Assembly: GCF_018308945.1 (NCBI RefSeq)
Contig: NZ_CP070501.1
Location: 2,356,001-2,420,000, forward strand
Reading direction: 5' to 3'
Source of the DNA: Agrococcus sp. Marseille-Q4369
GTDB lineage: Bacteria > Actinomycetota > Actinomycetes > Actinomycetales > Microbacteriaceae
DNA length: 64,000 nucleotides
In this document: in pieces, positions 24,340-33,116 of the stretch
Numbering within the stretch: position 1 is the first letter of the stretch
Layout of the letters: every line of letters begins with the position of its first letter
The notes under the pieces: generated by a model
Databases searched by the model: none
What the model saw: the letters and a program-made list of their open reading frames with translations, nothing else
Told to the model about the DNA's origin: nothing
Program-made: the position numbers and the translations under genes

Positions 24340-25695
24340 TCAGCGCTCGATGTCGACGTCCTTCGTCTCCTTCGAGATGACGAGGGCGATGAGCGTCAGC
24401 AGGCCTGCGCCCGAGAGGTAGATGCCGACCCAGAAGGGGCTGCCGCCGCCGAGCGTCCACAGCGCCACGGCGATGAACGGTGCGACGGCCGCGCCGAGGA
24501 TCGACGAGACGTTGTACGAGATGCCCGAGCCCGTGTAGCGCACGTTGGTCGGGAACAGCTCCGGCAGGAGGGCGCCCATCGGGCCGAACGTGAAGCCCAT
24601 GAGCGACATGCCGATGATGAGCCATGCCATGACGCCGAAGAGCCCGCCGCCCGTGAGCGGCACCCACAGCAGGCCGAAGACGATGATGGCTGCGGTGACC
24701 CAGATGAGCGTCTTGCGGCGGCCGAAGCGGTCGGCGAGCGGGCCCGAGACGAGCGTGAAGATGCCGAAGAAGACGACGCCCACGATGAGCATGAGCACGA
24801 AGGTGTTGTACGAGTAGCCGAGACCCGGAACCGCCGCATCCACCGGCGCGCGGCCGTAGGTGAGCGAGAACGCCGTCATCAGGTAGAAGAGCACGTACGT
24901 CGCGAGCATGAAGAAGGTGCCGAGGATGAGCTCCTTCCAGTGGTCGCGGAACACGGTCGCGAGCGGCAGGCGCTGCACCGTGCCGCTCGACTTCGCCTTC
25001 GAGAACGCGGTCGACTCGACGAGCTTGAGGCGCACGTAGAGGCCGACGATCACCATCAGGGCGGAGAACAGGAACGGGATGCGCCAGCCCCACTCGAGGA
25101 ACGCCTCGGACGGCATCGAGGGGTCGTCGCTCGGCAGCGCCGCGGCGATGATGAGGAAGAGGCCGTTCGCGATGATGAAGCCGATCGGTGCCCCGAGCTG
25201 CGGGAACGTGCCGTACCAGGCGCGCTTGCCCACCGGGGCGTTCTCCGTCGCGACGAGCGCCGCGCCCGACCACTCACCGCCGAGCGCGAAGCCCTGCGCG
25301 AGGCGCATGAGCACGAGCAGCGCCGCCGCGATCCAGCCGACCTGCTCGTAGGTCGGCAGCACGCCGATGAGGAACGTCGCGACGCCCATCGTGAGCAGCG
25401 CGCCGACGAGCGTCACCTTGCGGCCGTGCTTGTCGCCGAGGTGGCCGAAGACGATCGAGCCGACCGGGCGCGCGACCATCGCGGCGCCGAAGACCGCGAA
25501 CGACGACAGCAGCGCCGTCGTCTCGTCGCCGGCCGGGAAGAAGAGGTGCGGGAACACGAGCACGGCGGCGGTCGCGTAGACGTAGAAGTCGTAGAACTCG
25601 ATCGTCGTGCCGACGAGGCTCGCGAAGATGACGCGGCCGCGGGAGTTGGCCGGCTTGGACGGCGCGGAGGACGCCTGGGTTGCGGAGATGGACAT
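24340..25695 (-). CDS. MFS transporter, metabolite:H+ symporter (MHS) family
   Basis: 451 residues, 12 predicted helices. MHS-family features are clear: GTTIEFYDFYVY in helix 1, the loop 2-3 motif GHLGDKHGRK, RLAQGFALGGEWSGA in helix 4, and the second-half DRFGRRK. Relatives import organic acids, shikimate or proline/betaine with protons. The start has AGGAAG seven bases upstream. A weak hairpin (GGAGCC/GGCTCC, 25785-25802) lies about 90 bases upstream in the leader. The gene is separated from the ATPase gene by 116 bases in which I see nothing definite. Confidence 0.9.
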   Translation of the reverse strand: MSISATQASSAPSKPANSRGRVIFASLVGTTIEFYDFYVYATAAVLVFPHLFFPAGDETTALLSSFAVFGAAMVARPVGSIVFGHLGDKHGRKVTLVGALLTMGVATFLIGVLPTYEQVGWIAAALLVLMRLAQGFALGGEWSGAALVATENAPVGKRAWYGTFPQLGAPIGFIIANGLFLIIAAALPSDDPSMPSEAFLEWGWRIPFLFSALMVIVGLYVRLKLVESTAFSKAKSSGTVQRLPLATVFRDHWKELILGTFFMLATYVLFYLMTAFSLTYGRAPVDAAVPGLGYSYNTFVLMLIVGVVFFGIFTLVSGPLADRFGRRKTLIWVTAAIIVFGLLWVPLTGGGLFGVMAWLIIGMSLMGFTFGPMGALLPELFPTNVRYTGSGISYNVSSILGAAVAPFIAVALWTLGGGSPFWVGIYLSGAGLLTLIALVISKETKDVDIER

Positions 25696-25854
25696 GCTGC
25701 TTCCTGGTAAGCGTCGCGCGCGCGGTGGTCGCGGGTGTGCTGGCGCGCGTTGGAGCGGTCCGCTCGTGACGGTCCGGCCGCGTGGGAGCCACCTTCGGCT
25801 CCGGGGGACGACCTGCCCAGTGTAACGAGTGTCTGATACCTCGGTCCCTGCCGG

Positions 25855-26337
25855 CTACGGCCGCATGGACGACAGCGACCGGAGCGCGAGCGCGGTCTCG
25901 ACGACAGCCTCGGCCGCCTCGCGGCCCTTGTCCTCCTTCGAGCCGGGCAGGCCCGCGCGATCGATGCCCTGCTGCTCGTCCTCGAGGGTGAGCACCCCGA
26001 AGCCGACGGGCTTGCCCGTGCGCACGGCGACCTCCGTCAGCCCTATGGTGGCGGCGTGCGAGACGTACTCGAAGTGCGGGGTGCCCCCGCGGATGATCAC
26101 GCCGAGGGCGACCGCGCCGTCGAAGCCGGCCTCGAGCGCGCCCTGCGCGACGACCGGCAGCTCGAACGCGCCCGGTACGGGCAGCTCGACGACCTCCGCG
26201 CCGGTCTCCGCGAGCGCGCGGCGCGCGCCCTCCAGCAGGCCGTCAGCGATGCGCTCGTGCCAGCGGCCGTGCACGATCGCGATGCGCAGCCCGTGCGCGT
26301 CGAGGCGGTGGGTCTCGGGGCGTCCGTCTCCGGCCAT
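25855..26337 (-). CDS. ribH: 6,7-dimethyl-8-ribityllumazine synthase
   Basis: Penultimate step of riboflavin synthesis, joining 3,4-dihydroxybutanone-4-P and the ribitylamino-pyrimidine. 160 residues. VPGAFELP near residue 53, the [17 protein letters not shown] active-site segment (catalytic His near 87) and GFGVLT are all conserved. The protein forms pentamer-based assemblies in relatives. It is the last gene of the rib operon; its ATG shares one base with the ribBA stop (TGATG). Confidence 0.96.
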   Translation of the reverse strand: MAGDGRPETHRLDAHGLRIAIVHGRWHERIADGLLEGARRALAETGAEVVELPVPGAFELPVVAQGALEAGFDGAVALGVIIRGGTPHFEYVSHAATIGLTEVAVRTGKPVGFGVLTLEDEQQGIDRAGLPGSKEDKGREAAEAVVETALALRSLSSMRP

Positions 26338-27602
26338 CAGTGCTCTCCTTGCTCGTCGTTCTGGGTGATGACCGCAGGCAGCTGGTGCCCCATGCGGTCG
26401 CGCTTCGCCTGCAGGTACTGCTCGTTGAAGTCGCCGACGCCGACGAGCAGCGGCACGAGCTCGGAGACCTCGACGCCGTGCTTCTCGAGCTCCGCCTGCT
26501 TGAGCGGGTTGTTCGAGAGCAGCCGGATCGAGCCGAGCCCCTGCTGCTTGAGGATCGCGGCGGCCGCGCCGTACTCCCGCGCATCGGCGGGCAGCCCGAG
26601 GGCGAGGTTCGCGTCGAGCGTGTCGAGGCCGTCCTCCTGCAGGCGGTAGGCCTTGAGCTTGTTGATGAGACCGATCCCGCGGCCCTCCTGCCCGCGCAGG
26701 TAGACGACCATGCCGTTGCCCGACTCCTGCACCTGCTGCAGCGCGGCGTCGAGCTGCGGCCCGCACTCGCACTTGAGCGAGTGGAGCGCCTCGCCCGTCA
26801 GGCACTCGGAGTGCACGCGCACGAGCGCGCCGTCCGAAGGCCGGCCGGCGATGATGGCGACGTGGTCGGCGCCGGTCTGCCGGTCGCGGTAGGCGGCCAT
26901 CCGGAACGTGCCCCAGCGCGTCGGCACGTTCGTCTCGACCTCGAACGACACGCGCGCCGATTCCTCGTTCGCGCCCTTGCACGCGGTCGGCAGGCCAACC
27001 GCGTCGAGGTAGTCGATGAGGTCGGCGATCGTGATGACGGGCAGGCCGTGCTCGTCGCCGAAGGCGATGAGCGACGGGAGTCGGCGCATCTCGCCCGTGT
27101 CCTCGACGAGCTCGCCGATCGCGGCGACCGGTTCGAGGCCCGCGAGCTGCATGAGCTCGACGGCCGCCTCGGTGTGCCCGGCGCGCTGCCGCACGCCGCC
27201 CTCGACGGCGCGCAGCGGCACGATGTGGCCGGGCCGGCGGAGGTCGGCGGGCGTCGCCGCGGGGTTCGCGAGCACGCGCAGCGTGTGCGCGCGGTCGTCG
27301 GCGGAGATGCCGGTGCTGTCGCGATCGGCGGCGTCGACGGTGATCGTGTACGCCGTCTGCCGCGAGTCCTCGTTCTCGAGCACCATGAGCGGCAGGCCGA
27401 GCTCGTCCGCGCGCTCGCCCGTGAGCGGCGCGCACAGGTAGCCGGAGGTGTGGCGCACCATGAAGGCGATCCACTCGGCGGTCGCGAGCTGCGCCGAGAT
27501 GATGAGGTCGCCCTCGTTCTCGCGGCCCTCGTCGTCGACGACGATGATGGGCTTCCGCTGCCGCAGCGCCTCGAGCGCCGCGTCGATCGTGGTGATGCTC
27601 AT
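26337..27602 (-). CDS. ribBA: Bifunctional 3,4-dihydroxybutanone-4-P synthase / GTP cyclohydrolase II
   Basis: 421 residues. The N-terminal RibB domain (about 1-200) has [11 protein letters not shown] and [10 protein letters not shown] with the acidic and His metal ligands. The C-terminal RibA domain (about 205-400) has the zinc site around [15 protein letters not shown] and the GTP-site [17 protein letters not shown]. It supplies both precursors of the lumazine. It overlaps ribE by four bases and ribH by one. Confidence 0.96.
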   Translation of the reverse strand: MSITTIDAALEALRQRKPIIVVDDEGRENEGDLIISAQLATAEWIAFMVRHTSGYLCAPLTGERADELGLPLMVLENEDSRQTAYTITVDAADRDSTGISADDRAHTLRVLANPAATPADLRRPGHIVPLRAVEGGVRQRAGHTEAAVELMQLAGLEPVAAIGELVEDTGEMRRLPSLIAFGDEHGLPVITIADLIDYLDAVGLPTACKGANEESARVSFEVETNVPTRWGTFRMAAYRDRQTGADHVAIIAGRPSDGALVRVHSECLTGEALHSLKCECGPQLDAALQQVQESGNGMVVYLRGQEGRGIGLINKLKAYRLQEDGLDTLDANLALGLPADAREYGAAAAILKQQGLGSIRLLSNNPLKQAELEKHGVEVSELVPLLVGVGDFNEQYLQAKRDRMGHQLPAVITQNDEQGEH

Positions 27603-28225
27603 CGTGCGTCCTCCCGCTGGAGCATGCGCTCGACATGGCGAGCGACGATGTCGGTCTCGATGTTGACCCGGTCGCCGACGCCGCGGAAGCCGAGCGTCGT
27701 CGACTCGAGCGTCTCGGGGATGAGCGAGACCTCGAACCACTGCTCGGGCTCGCCCGGCTCGCTCACGGCGGAGACGGTGAGGCTGATGCCATCGACGGCG
27801 ATCGAGCCCTTCCGCACCACGAGGTGCGCGAGCTCCGGCGCGAGCGAGAAGCGCACGGTGCGCTGCCCGTCGCCGTCGGTGACGGCGAGCACCGTCGCGG
27901 TGCCGTCGATGTGCCCCTGCACGATGTGGCCGCCGAGGCGGTCCCCGACGGCGGCGGCGCGCTCGAGGTTCACGCGGTCGCCCGCGCGGCGGTCGCTCAG
28001 TGTGGACATGTCGACCGAGATCTGCATGACGTCGGCCGTGAACGCATCCGTCGCCTGCTCGACGACCGTGAGGCACAGGCCGTTGACGGCGATCGAGTCG
28101 CCGTGCGACGCGTCGCTCACGGCGAGGGGGCCGCGCACGGTGAGGCGCCACGCCTCGCCCTGCTCGGATCGGTGCGGCTCGAACGAGACGATCTCGCCGA
28201 GCTCTTCGATGATGCCGGTGAACAT
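27599..28225 (-). CDS. ribE: Riboflavin synthase, alpha chain
   Basis: Dismutates two lumazine molecules to riboflavin. 208 residues with the internal duplication of the family: [10 protein letters not shown] and VNGLCLTV in the first half, [11 protein letters not shown] and VDGISLTV in the second. The ATG at 28225 shares a base with the ribD stop (TGATG). A GTG one codon upstream is possible but gives an atypical N-terminus. Confidence 0.95.
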   Translation of the reverse strand: MFTGIIEELGEIVSFEPHRSEQGEAWRLTVRGPLAVSDASHGDSIAVNGLCLTVVEQATDAFTADVMQISVDMSTLSDRRAGDRVNLERAAAVGDRLGGHIVQGHIDGTATVLAVTDGDGQRTVRFSLAPELAHLVVRKGSIAVDGISLTVSAVSEPGEPEQWFEVSLIPETLESTTLGFRGVGDRVNIETDIVARHVERMLQREDAR

Positions 28226-29256
28226 CACTGCTCGCTCTCTGTCGTGGCCTCGACCAGGAGGTCGCGGCCGAGCTGCTCGAGTCGCGTGACCGCGAGGCGG
28301 CGCTGCTCGTCGATGGTGCCGACGCCGATGGCGTCGAGCGCGGTGCGCGGACCTCCGAGGAGGGTCGGCGCGAGGTAGATCGTGAAGCGGTCGGCGAGGT
28401 CCGCGCGGATGAACGCGCTCGCGAGCGTCGGGCCGCCCTCGACGTAGAGGGACTGGATGCCGTCGGCGGCGAGGGCGCGGAGCTCGGCCTCGAGGTCGCG
28501 ACCGGCGGTGCGGAGGCCGCGCGGGTGCTCTCGGAGCGCGGCGCTCGCGGGGATCTCGCGCTCGCCGAAGACGACGGGGAGCGGCTGCGGGGCGTCGTCG
28601 ACGCCGGGGATGCGCGCGGTGAGCCGGGGGTCGTCGGCGAGCACCGTGCCGGTGCCGACCGCGATCGCGTCATGGGCGCTGCGCTCGCGGTGCACGTGGG
28701 CGCGCGCCTCGGCGCCGGTGATCCACTGGCTCGAGCCGTCGGCGGCGGCGGCGCGCCCGTCGAGCGACTGCGCCCACTTGACGGTCACGCGCGGGCGGCC
28801 GGTGCGCTGCACGAAGAGCCAGTCGGCGATGAGCGCCTCGCCCTCGGCCTCGTCGAGCCGATCGACCTCGACGCCCGCTGCCGCGAGGCGCGCGGCGCCG
28901 CCGGAGGAGGCCTCGCCGGGATCGGCCGCGCCGTGCACGACGCGGGCGACGCCGGCCTCGAGCAGCGCGACCGCGCAAGGGCCGGTGCGGCCGGTGTGGT
29001 TGCAGGGCTCGAGCGTGACGATGGCCGTCGCGCCGCGCGCCTCGCCGGGTGCGAGCTTCGAGAGCGCGTCGACCTCGGCGTGCGGGGTGCCGGCGCCGCG
29101 GTGCCAGCCCTCGGCGAGCACGCGGCCGTCGGGGGAGAGGATGACGGCGCCGACCTGCGGGTTGACGCCGCGCGGACCGAGCAGCGCGAGCTCGCGCGCG
29201 CGAGCCATCGCGCCGCGCTCCGCCGCACTGCTGCCCGCGGTGCCGTTCCCTGCCAT
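28225..29256 (-). CDS. ribD: Bifunctional riboflavin deaminase/reductase
   Basis: 343 residues. The N-terminal deaminase domain has the zinc-site motif HAEVDAL and the cysteine ligands in PCNHTGRTGPC. The C-terminal reductase domain begins near PRVTVKWAQSLDGR, and YVEGGPTLASAF is the usual late motif. It catalyses the second and third steps of riboflavin synthesis. It is the first gene behind the FMN riboswitch, and GGAAGGGAA precedes the ATG; the 50-base segment between riboswitch and start holds the probable expression platform. Confidence 0.95.
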   Translation of the reverse strand: MAGNGTAGSSAAERGAMARARELALLGPRGVNPQVGAVILSPDGRVLAEGWHRGAGTPHAEVDALSKLAPGEARGATAIVTLEPCNHTGRTGPCAVALLEAGVARVVHGAADPGEASSGGAARLAAAGVEVDRLDEAEGEALIADWLFVQRTGRPRVTVKWAQSLDGRAAAADGSSQWITGAEARAHVHRERSAHDAIAVGTGTVLADDPRLTARIPGVDDAPQPLPVVFGEREIPASAALREHPRGLRTAGRDLEAELRALAADGIQSLYVEGGPTLASAFIRADLADRFTIYLAPTLLGGPRTALDAIGVGTIDEQRRLAVTRLEQLGRDLLVEATTESEQ

Positions 29257-29306
29257 GCCGTTCCCTTCCGAACGCGCGCGGGCAACGGGGGGTCGCGAGC
29301 GACCCC

Positions 29307-29445
29307 ACGTGCGCCTCCCCTCCGGACTCTCACCGTCGGTGCTGGAATTCCACCAGCTCAGCCGATCGGCCGCTCGGATTCGAGCGGGCCTCTCGGGTCG
29401 CGGACTCTCACCGCCGGTTCAGACTTGCACTGACCCCGGGCACGT
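29307..29445 (-). ncRNA. FMN riboswitch (RFN element) controlling the rib operon
   Basis: Reading the minus strand from 29445: ACGTGC opens the closing stem and pairs with GCACGT ending at 29307. Between them are the conserved RFN blocks GAACCGGCGGTGAGAGTCC followed by GCGACCC, then CTGGTGGAATTCCAG, CACCGACGGTGAGAGTCCGG and AGGGGAGG. This fits the RFN consensus closely. FMN binding would turn off the operon; since no strong U-rich terminator follows, control of translation of ribD is more likely. Confidence 0.95.
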
Positions 29446-29455
29446 TGCACTTGCC

Positions 29456-29461
29456 ACCCTA
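29456..29461 (-). promoter_or_regulatory. -10 element (TAGGGT) of the rib operon
   Basis: TAGGGT on the minus strand (29461-29456) lies about 10 bases before the riboswitch 5' stem, so the RNA would begin just ahead of the aptamer. The -35 is not clear. Confidence 0.5.
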
Positions 29462-29511
29462 CAACTCGCCTCTCGCGCTCCCCATTCCCGCTCGCGCATC
29501 CGCTGTTCCAC

Positions 29512-29580
29512 CCGCTGAGCGCAGAGTGTCGGCACTCTGCCGCGGACGGGGCCGCTGAGCGCAGAGTGTCGGCACTCTGC
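29512..29580. repeat. 29-bp direct repeat, two copies, each containing a perfect hairpin
   Basis: Identical copies lie at 29512-29540 and 29552-29580 (period 40). Each ends in GCAGAGTG-TCGG-CACTCTGC, an 8-base stem with a TCGG loop. They sit in the 356-base gap between ribD and the GNAT gene, downstream of the GNAT stop and upstream of the rib promoter. A tandem terminator for the yihY-xth-trpS-GNAT transcript is one reading. Confidence 0.85.
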
Positions 29581-29612
29581 GGGGAAGTGGGCGGGGCGGA
29601 AGAGCGAGGCGG

Positions 29613-30188
29613 TCAGTCGAGGGGCGGCCAGGGGCGCGCGGTCGCGGGCATGCCCGACGCGACCCGCACGGCGTGGTGCTGCAGCACCGGCTCGCCGCGC
29701 TGCGTGCCCGGGACGGTGCCGAGGTAGGCGAAGCCTGCCGCCTTCGCGACGCGCATCGAGCCGAGGTTGCCGTCGTGGCAGCGCCAGTGCACCTCCGGCC
29801 ACGTCAAGCAGCCCTCCGCGTGCCCGACCACGGTGCGCAGCGCATCCGCCATGTGGCCCTTGCCCTGGGCGTCGGGGTGCAGCCAGAAGCCCACCTCGCC
29901 GCGCTCGGTGCGGAGGCCGATGACGCCAGCGAGCGGCCCGCGGATCGACTCGCGGATCGCCCATACGCGCTCGTCGTGCTCGCCGCGCCAGCCGGCGGGC
30001 GCGAACTCCCGCACGAAGCCCTCCGCGTCGGCGCGCGAGTAGGGCCACGGGGTGTCGAGGAAGCGCCGCGCCTGCTCCGTCGAGCACGCCTCGACGACCC
30101 GGTCGACGTCGTCCTCGCGGAGCGCCGTCAGCAGCACCGTGCGGCCGAGCACCGGCAGCGAGGGGCCCGCGAGCGGCGCGGCGCTCAT
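29613..30188 (-). CDS. GNAT-family N-acetyltransferase (RimJ/RimL-like)
   Basis: 191 residues. The acetyl-CoA binding motif is in [17 protein letters not shown] (the Q-G-K-G form). The N-terminal [17 protein letters not shown] and the [12 protein letters not shown] segment resemble RimJ/RimL-like enzymes, which acetylate protein N-termini or small amines. The target is unknown. The ATG at 30188 overlaps the trpS stop by four bases (ATGA). It is the last gene of its unit. Confidence 0.85.
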   Translation of the reverse strand: MSAAPLAGPSLPVLGRTVLLTALREDDVDRVVEACSTEQARRFLDTPWPYSRADAEGFVREFAPAGWRGEHDERVWAIRESIRGPLAGVIGLRTERGEVGFWLHPDAQGKGHMADALRTVVGHAEGCLTWPEVHWRCHDGNLGSMRVAKAAGFAYLGTVPGTQRGEPVLQHHAVRVASGMPATARPWPPLD

Positions 30189-31180
30189 CGCAGCCCCATC
30201 GCCCCCAGCGCGCGGGCGAGCGTCGCATCGGCCACCTCGGCAGCGCGCTCGGCGTTCGCGGCGAGCAGCCGGTCGAGCTCAGCGGGGTCGTCGAGCAGCT
30301 CGAGCGTGCGCTCCCGCACGGGCGCGAGCTCGGCGACGACGGCGTCGGCGACCGCGGTCTTGAAGACGCCGTAGCCCTCGCCCGCGAACTCCGCCTCGAG
30401 CGCGGCGACGGGGGTGCCGGTCATGGCCGAGAGGATGTCGAGCAGGTTCGTGACGCCGGGCTTCTCGGCCCGGTCGGCCCGGATCGAGCCGTCGGTGTCG
30501 GTGACGGCCGAGCGGATCTTCTTCGCCGTCTTCGAGGGCTCGTCGAGCAGCCAGATGACGCCCTTGTCGTTGTCGGCCGACTTCGACATCTTCGACTCCG
30601 GCGACTGCAGGTCGTAGATGCGCGCGCCGCCGGCGAGGATCACGGGCTTCGGCACCGTGAACGTCTTCCCGAAGCGCTTGTTGAAGCGCTCGGCGAGGTC
30701 TCGCGTGAGCTCGACGTGCTGCTTCTGGTCGTCGCCGACAGGCACGACCTCCGTGTCGTAGAGCAGGATGTCGGCGGCCATCAGGATCGGGTAGGTGAAC
30801 AGGCCGACGGAGGCCGACTCCTGCCCGCCCTTGACCGTCTTGTCCTTGAACTGCGTCATCCGGCTCGCCTCGCCGAAGCCCGTGATGGTCGCGAGCAGCC
30901 ACTGCAGCTGCGCGTGCGCGGCGACGTGCGACTGCACGTACAGGCACGAGCGGTCGGGGTCGATGCCGCCCGCGATGTACTGCGCGGCGAGCGTCCGCAC
31001 CTGCTCGCGCAGCACATCCGGGGCCTGGGGCACCGTGATCGCGTGCAGGTCGACGATCGAGAAGAAGGCGTCGTTCTCGCCCTGCATCGCGCGCCACTGC
31101 TGCAGCGCGCCGATGTAGTTGCCGAGGTGGAGCGAGCCCGAGGAGGGCTGCATGCCTGAGTAGAGGCGGGGGTTGGTCAT
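30185..31180 (-). CDS. trpS: Tryptophanyl-tRNA synthetase
   Basis: Class I synthetase charging tRNA-Trp. 331 residues, the usual bacterial size. The HIGH-type motif is in [14 protein letters not shown] near residues 13-26 and the KMSKS motif is exact in [10 protein letters not shown] near 193. The Trp-site segment [20 protein letters not shown] is present. It lies between xth (23-base gap) and the GNAT gene (4-base overlap). Confidence 0.96.
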   Translation of the reverse strand: MTNPRLYSGMQPSSGSLHLGNYIGALQQWRAMQGENDAFFSIVDLHAITVPQAPDVLREQVRTLAAQYIAGGIDPDRSCLYVQSHVAAHAQLQWLLATITGFGEASRMTQFKDKTVKGGQESASVGLFTYPILMAADILLYDTEVVPVGDDQKQHVELTRDLAERFNKRFGKTFTVPKPVILAGGARIYDLQSPESKMSKSADNDKGVIWLLDEPSKTAKKIRSAVTDTDGSIRADRAEKPGVTNLLDILSAMTGTPVAALEAEFAGEGYGVFKTAVADAVVAELAPVRERTLELLDDPAELDRLLAANAERAAEVADATLARALGAMGLR

Positions 31181-31203
31181 GGATGCGTTCCTCGAGTGAG
31201 CGG

Positions 31204-32034
31204 TCACAGGTCGTAGTCGACGATCACGGGCGCGTGGTCGGACCAGCGCGTGTCCCACGCGCTCGCCCGGTCGATGCGGTAGTCGCGGGCGACCTGCGCG
31301 AGCGCGGGGGAGGCCATGTGGTAGTCGATGCGCCAGCCGGTGTCGGTGTCGAACGCCTTCCCGCGCTGCGACCACCACGTGTAGGGGCCGTCCCGGTCGG
31401 GATGCGCCGCGCGGCCGACGTCGACCCAGCCGTGCCCGCGGCCGCGCTTGCCGTCGACGCCCGTCACCATGCCGGTGCCGAAGAAGCGGTCGAGGTAGCT
31501 GCGCTCCTCGGGCAGGAAGCCGGCGTTCTTCTGGTTGCCCTTCCAGTTCTTGATGTCGAGGGGCGTGTGGCCGACGTTGAAGTCGCCCATCACGACGGCG
31601 TGCTCGGTGCGCTGCCGCAGCTGCGGGAGGCGCTTGGCCATCGACTCGAGGAAGCGGTACTTGTCGTCCTGCTTCTGGCTGCCGACCTCGCCGCCCGAGT
31701 GCACGTAGGCCGAGACGACCGTGAGCAACGTCTCGCCGACGAGGAAGTCGGCCTCGAGCCAGCGGCCCTTCGTGTCGAAGGTCTTCAGCCCGATGTCGGT
31801 GCGGTGCTCGATCGACGGCTCGCGCGAGAGCACGGCGACGCCCGCACGGCCCTTCGCTGTCGCCGGGTCGTGCAGCACGTGCCAGCCCGGCACGAGCGGC
31901 AGCAGGTCCTCGTCGAGCGCGCGCACCTCCTGCAGCGCGACGACGTCGAAGCCGCCGGCCTCGAGCCACTCGCCCATGCCCTTGCGGAAGGCGGCGCGCA
32001 CGCCGTTGACGTTGACGGAGGCGATGCGGACCAT
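31204..32034 (-). CDS. xth: Exodeoxyribonuclease III (AP endonuclease)
   Basis: 276 residues of the EEP nuclease family; cleaves abasic sites and removes 3' blocks in base-excision repair. Motifs: [16 protein letters not shown] (metal Glu), [12 protein letters not shown] (Asp-Asn) and C-terminal WSDHAPV (catalytic Asp-His). It is expected to be cytosolic. It follows the YihY gene by 60 bases and is probably transcribed with trpS. Confidence 0.95.
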   Translation of the reverse strand: MVRIASVNVNGVRAAFRKGMGEWLEAGGFDVVALQEVRALDEDLLPLVPGWHVLHDPATAKGRAGVAVLSREPSIEHRTDIGLKTFDTKGRWLEADFLVGETLLTVVSAYVHSGGEVGSQKQDDKYRFLESMAKRLPQLRQRTEHAVVMGDFNVGHTPLDIKNWKGNQKNAGFLPEERSYLDRFFGTGMVTGVDGKRGRGHGWVDVGRAAHPDRDGPYTWWSQRGKAFDTDTGWRIDYHMASPALAQVARDYRIDRASAWDTRWSDHAPVIVDYDL

Positions 32035-32094
32035 GCGATCGAGCCTACCGAGGCGCGCCGACGGGCGGCGCCGCGGCGGGCGCGCCCGCGCTGC

Positions 32095-33060
32095 TCAGCG
32101 GAGCCGCTTCGCGAGCCGGCGGTGCACCTTCGCGGCGTCGTCGCCGTCGCGGCGAGCGGCCCGCACCTCCTCGAGCAGCTCCGCCGTCCGCTCGGGCGTG
32201 AGCGTCGCGTCGAGCCCGCCGATCTCGACGAGCCGCGTGTAGGCGCGGCCCGTGTCGGTGACCGCGACGAGCGCGAGCACGATGAGCAGCACCTGCATGA
32301 TGAAGCCGAGCCAGATGAGGATGATGACGGGCGCGGCGATGCCCGCGAGCAGCGGATTGTTCTCGACCCCGCGGAACAGCAGGGTCGCGAGCTGCTTGAG
32401 CACGAAGAACGCGACGCCGCACGCGAGAGCAGCGGGCACGATCTGCTTCGCGGGAAGCCGCAGCCGCCCGCCGAAGCGGTAGAGCAGCAGCACGACCGTC
32501 GAGTCGAGCACGAGCTGCACCGCGTAGCCGATGAGCTGCGCCGTCCACCCGAGGCCGAGCGCGTCGGCGAGGCTCTGCGTCACCACGAGCACGGCGGAGG
32601 AGACCACGACGAGCAGCCCGATGCCGATCGCGACGCCGAGGTCGCCGAGCTTCAGCAGGAAGAAGTTCGAGGGCGCCGGGCCCAGGTCGAACATCGCCCG
32701 GAAGCCCTCGCGGCTCACCGCGATCCACGCGATCGCGGTGATGAGGATCGTGACCGAGGCGATGGGGCCGGTGTAGCCGACGATGCTCGAGCCCGTGAGC
32801 TGCTCGACGTCGAGCGCACCCTCTGGCCCGAGCAGGCCGGGGATCGCGGCGCCGATCGACTCGATGACGGCTTCCCGCAGCACGACGTTGTCGCCGAGCA
32901 CCGCCATGAAGATGGAGAAGGCGAGGAAGAGGGCGGCGAAGAGCGAGAGGAACGCCTGCAGGGTCATGCCCTGCGCGAGCACGGGGCCGCGCAGCTCGAG
33001 GAAGCGCTGCCACGCCCGCACCGGCCACGACCGCATCACGCGGTCGACCAGCTGCTTCAT
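32095..33060 (-). CDS. YihY/BrkB-family inner-membrane protein
   Basis: 321 residues with six hydrophobic helices (first near 38-58, last near 235-265) and a charged C-terminal tail. AFLSLFAALFLAFSIF and AWIAVSREGFRAMFDLG are typical of the family, once misnamed ribonuclease BN. Its function is not established; transport or envelope roles have been proposed. The ATG at 33060 has GAGGGGGG just upstream, which decides against a GTG five codons earlier. It is divergent from ptsI. Confidence 0.85.
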   Translation of the reverse strand: MKQLVDRVMRSWPVRAWQRFLELRGPVLAQGMTLQAFLSLFAALFLAFSIFMAVLGDNVVLREAVIESIGAAIPGLLGPEGALDVEQLTGSSIVGYTGPIASVTILITAIAWIAVSREGFRAMFDLGPAPSNFFLLKLGDLGVAIGIGLLVVVSSAVLVVTQSLADALGLGWTAQLIGYAVQLVLDSTVVLLLYRFGGRLRLPAKQIVPAALACGVAFFVLKQLATLLFRGVENNPLLAGIAAPVIILIWLGFIMQVLLIVLALVAVTDTGRAYTRLVEIGGLDATLTPERTAELLEEVRAARRDGDDAAKVHRRLAKRLR

Positions 33061-33104
33061 GGGCCCCCCTCGCACGCTCGTGGCAACGCTCGGCGAGCCC
33101 AGCG

Positions 33105-33110
33105 TAGTGT
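33105..33110 (+). promoter_or_regulatory. -10 element (TAGTGT) of ptsI
   Basis: TAGTGT ends six bases before the ATG at 33117, without a ribosome site. A leaderless start is likely. Confidence 0.5.
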
Positions 33111-33116
33111 TGCAGC

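Noticed and set aside
29512-29580. A CRISPR-like repeat pair.
   Set aside because: Only two copies with an 11-base spacer and no cas genes; it is a hairpin direct repeat.
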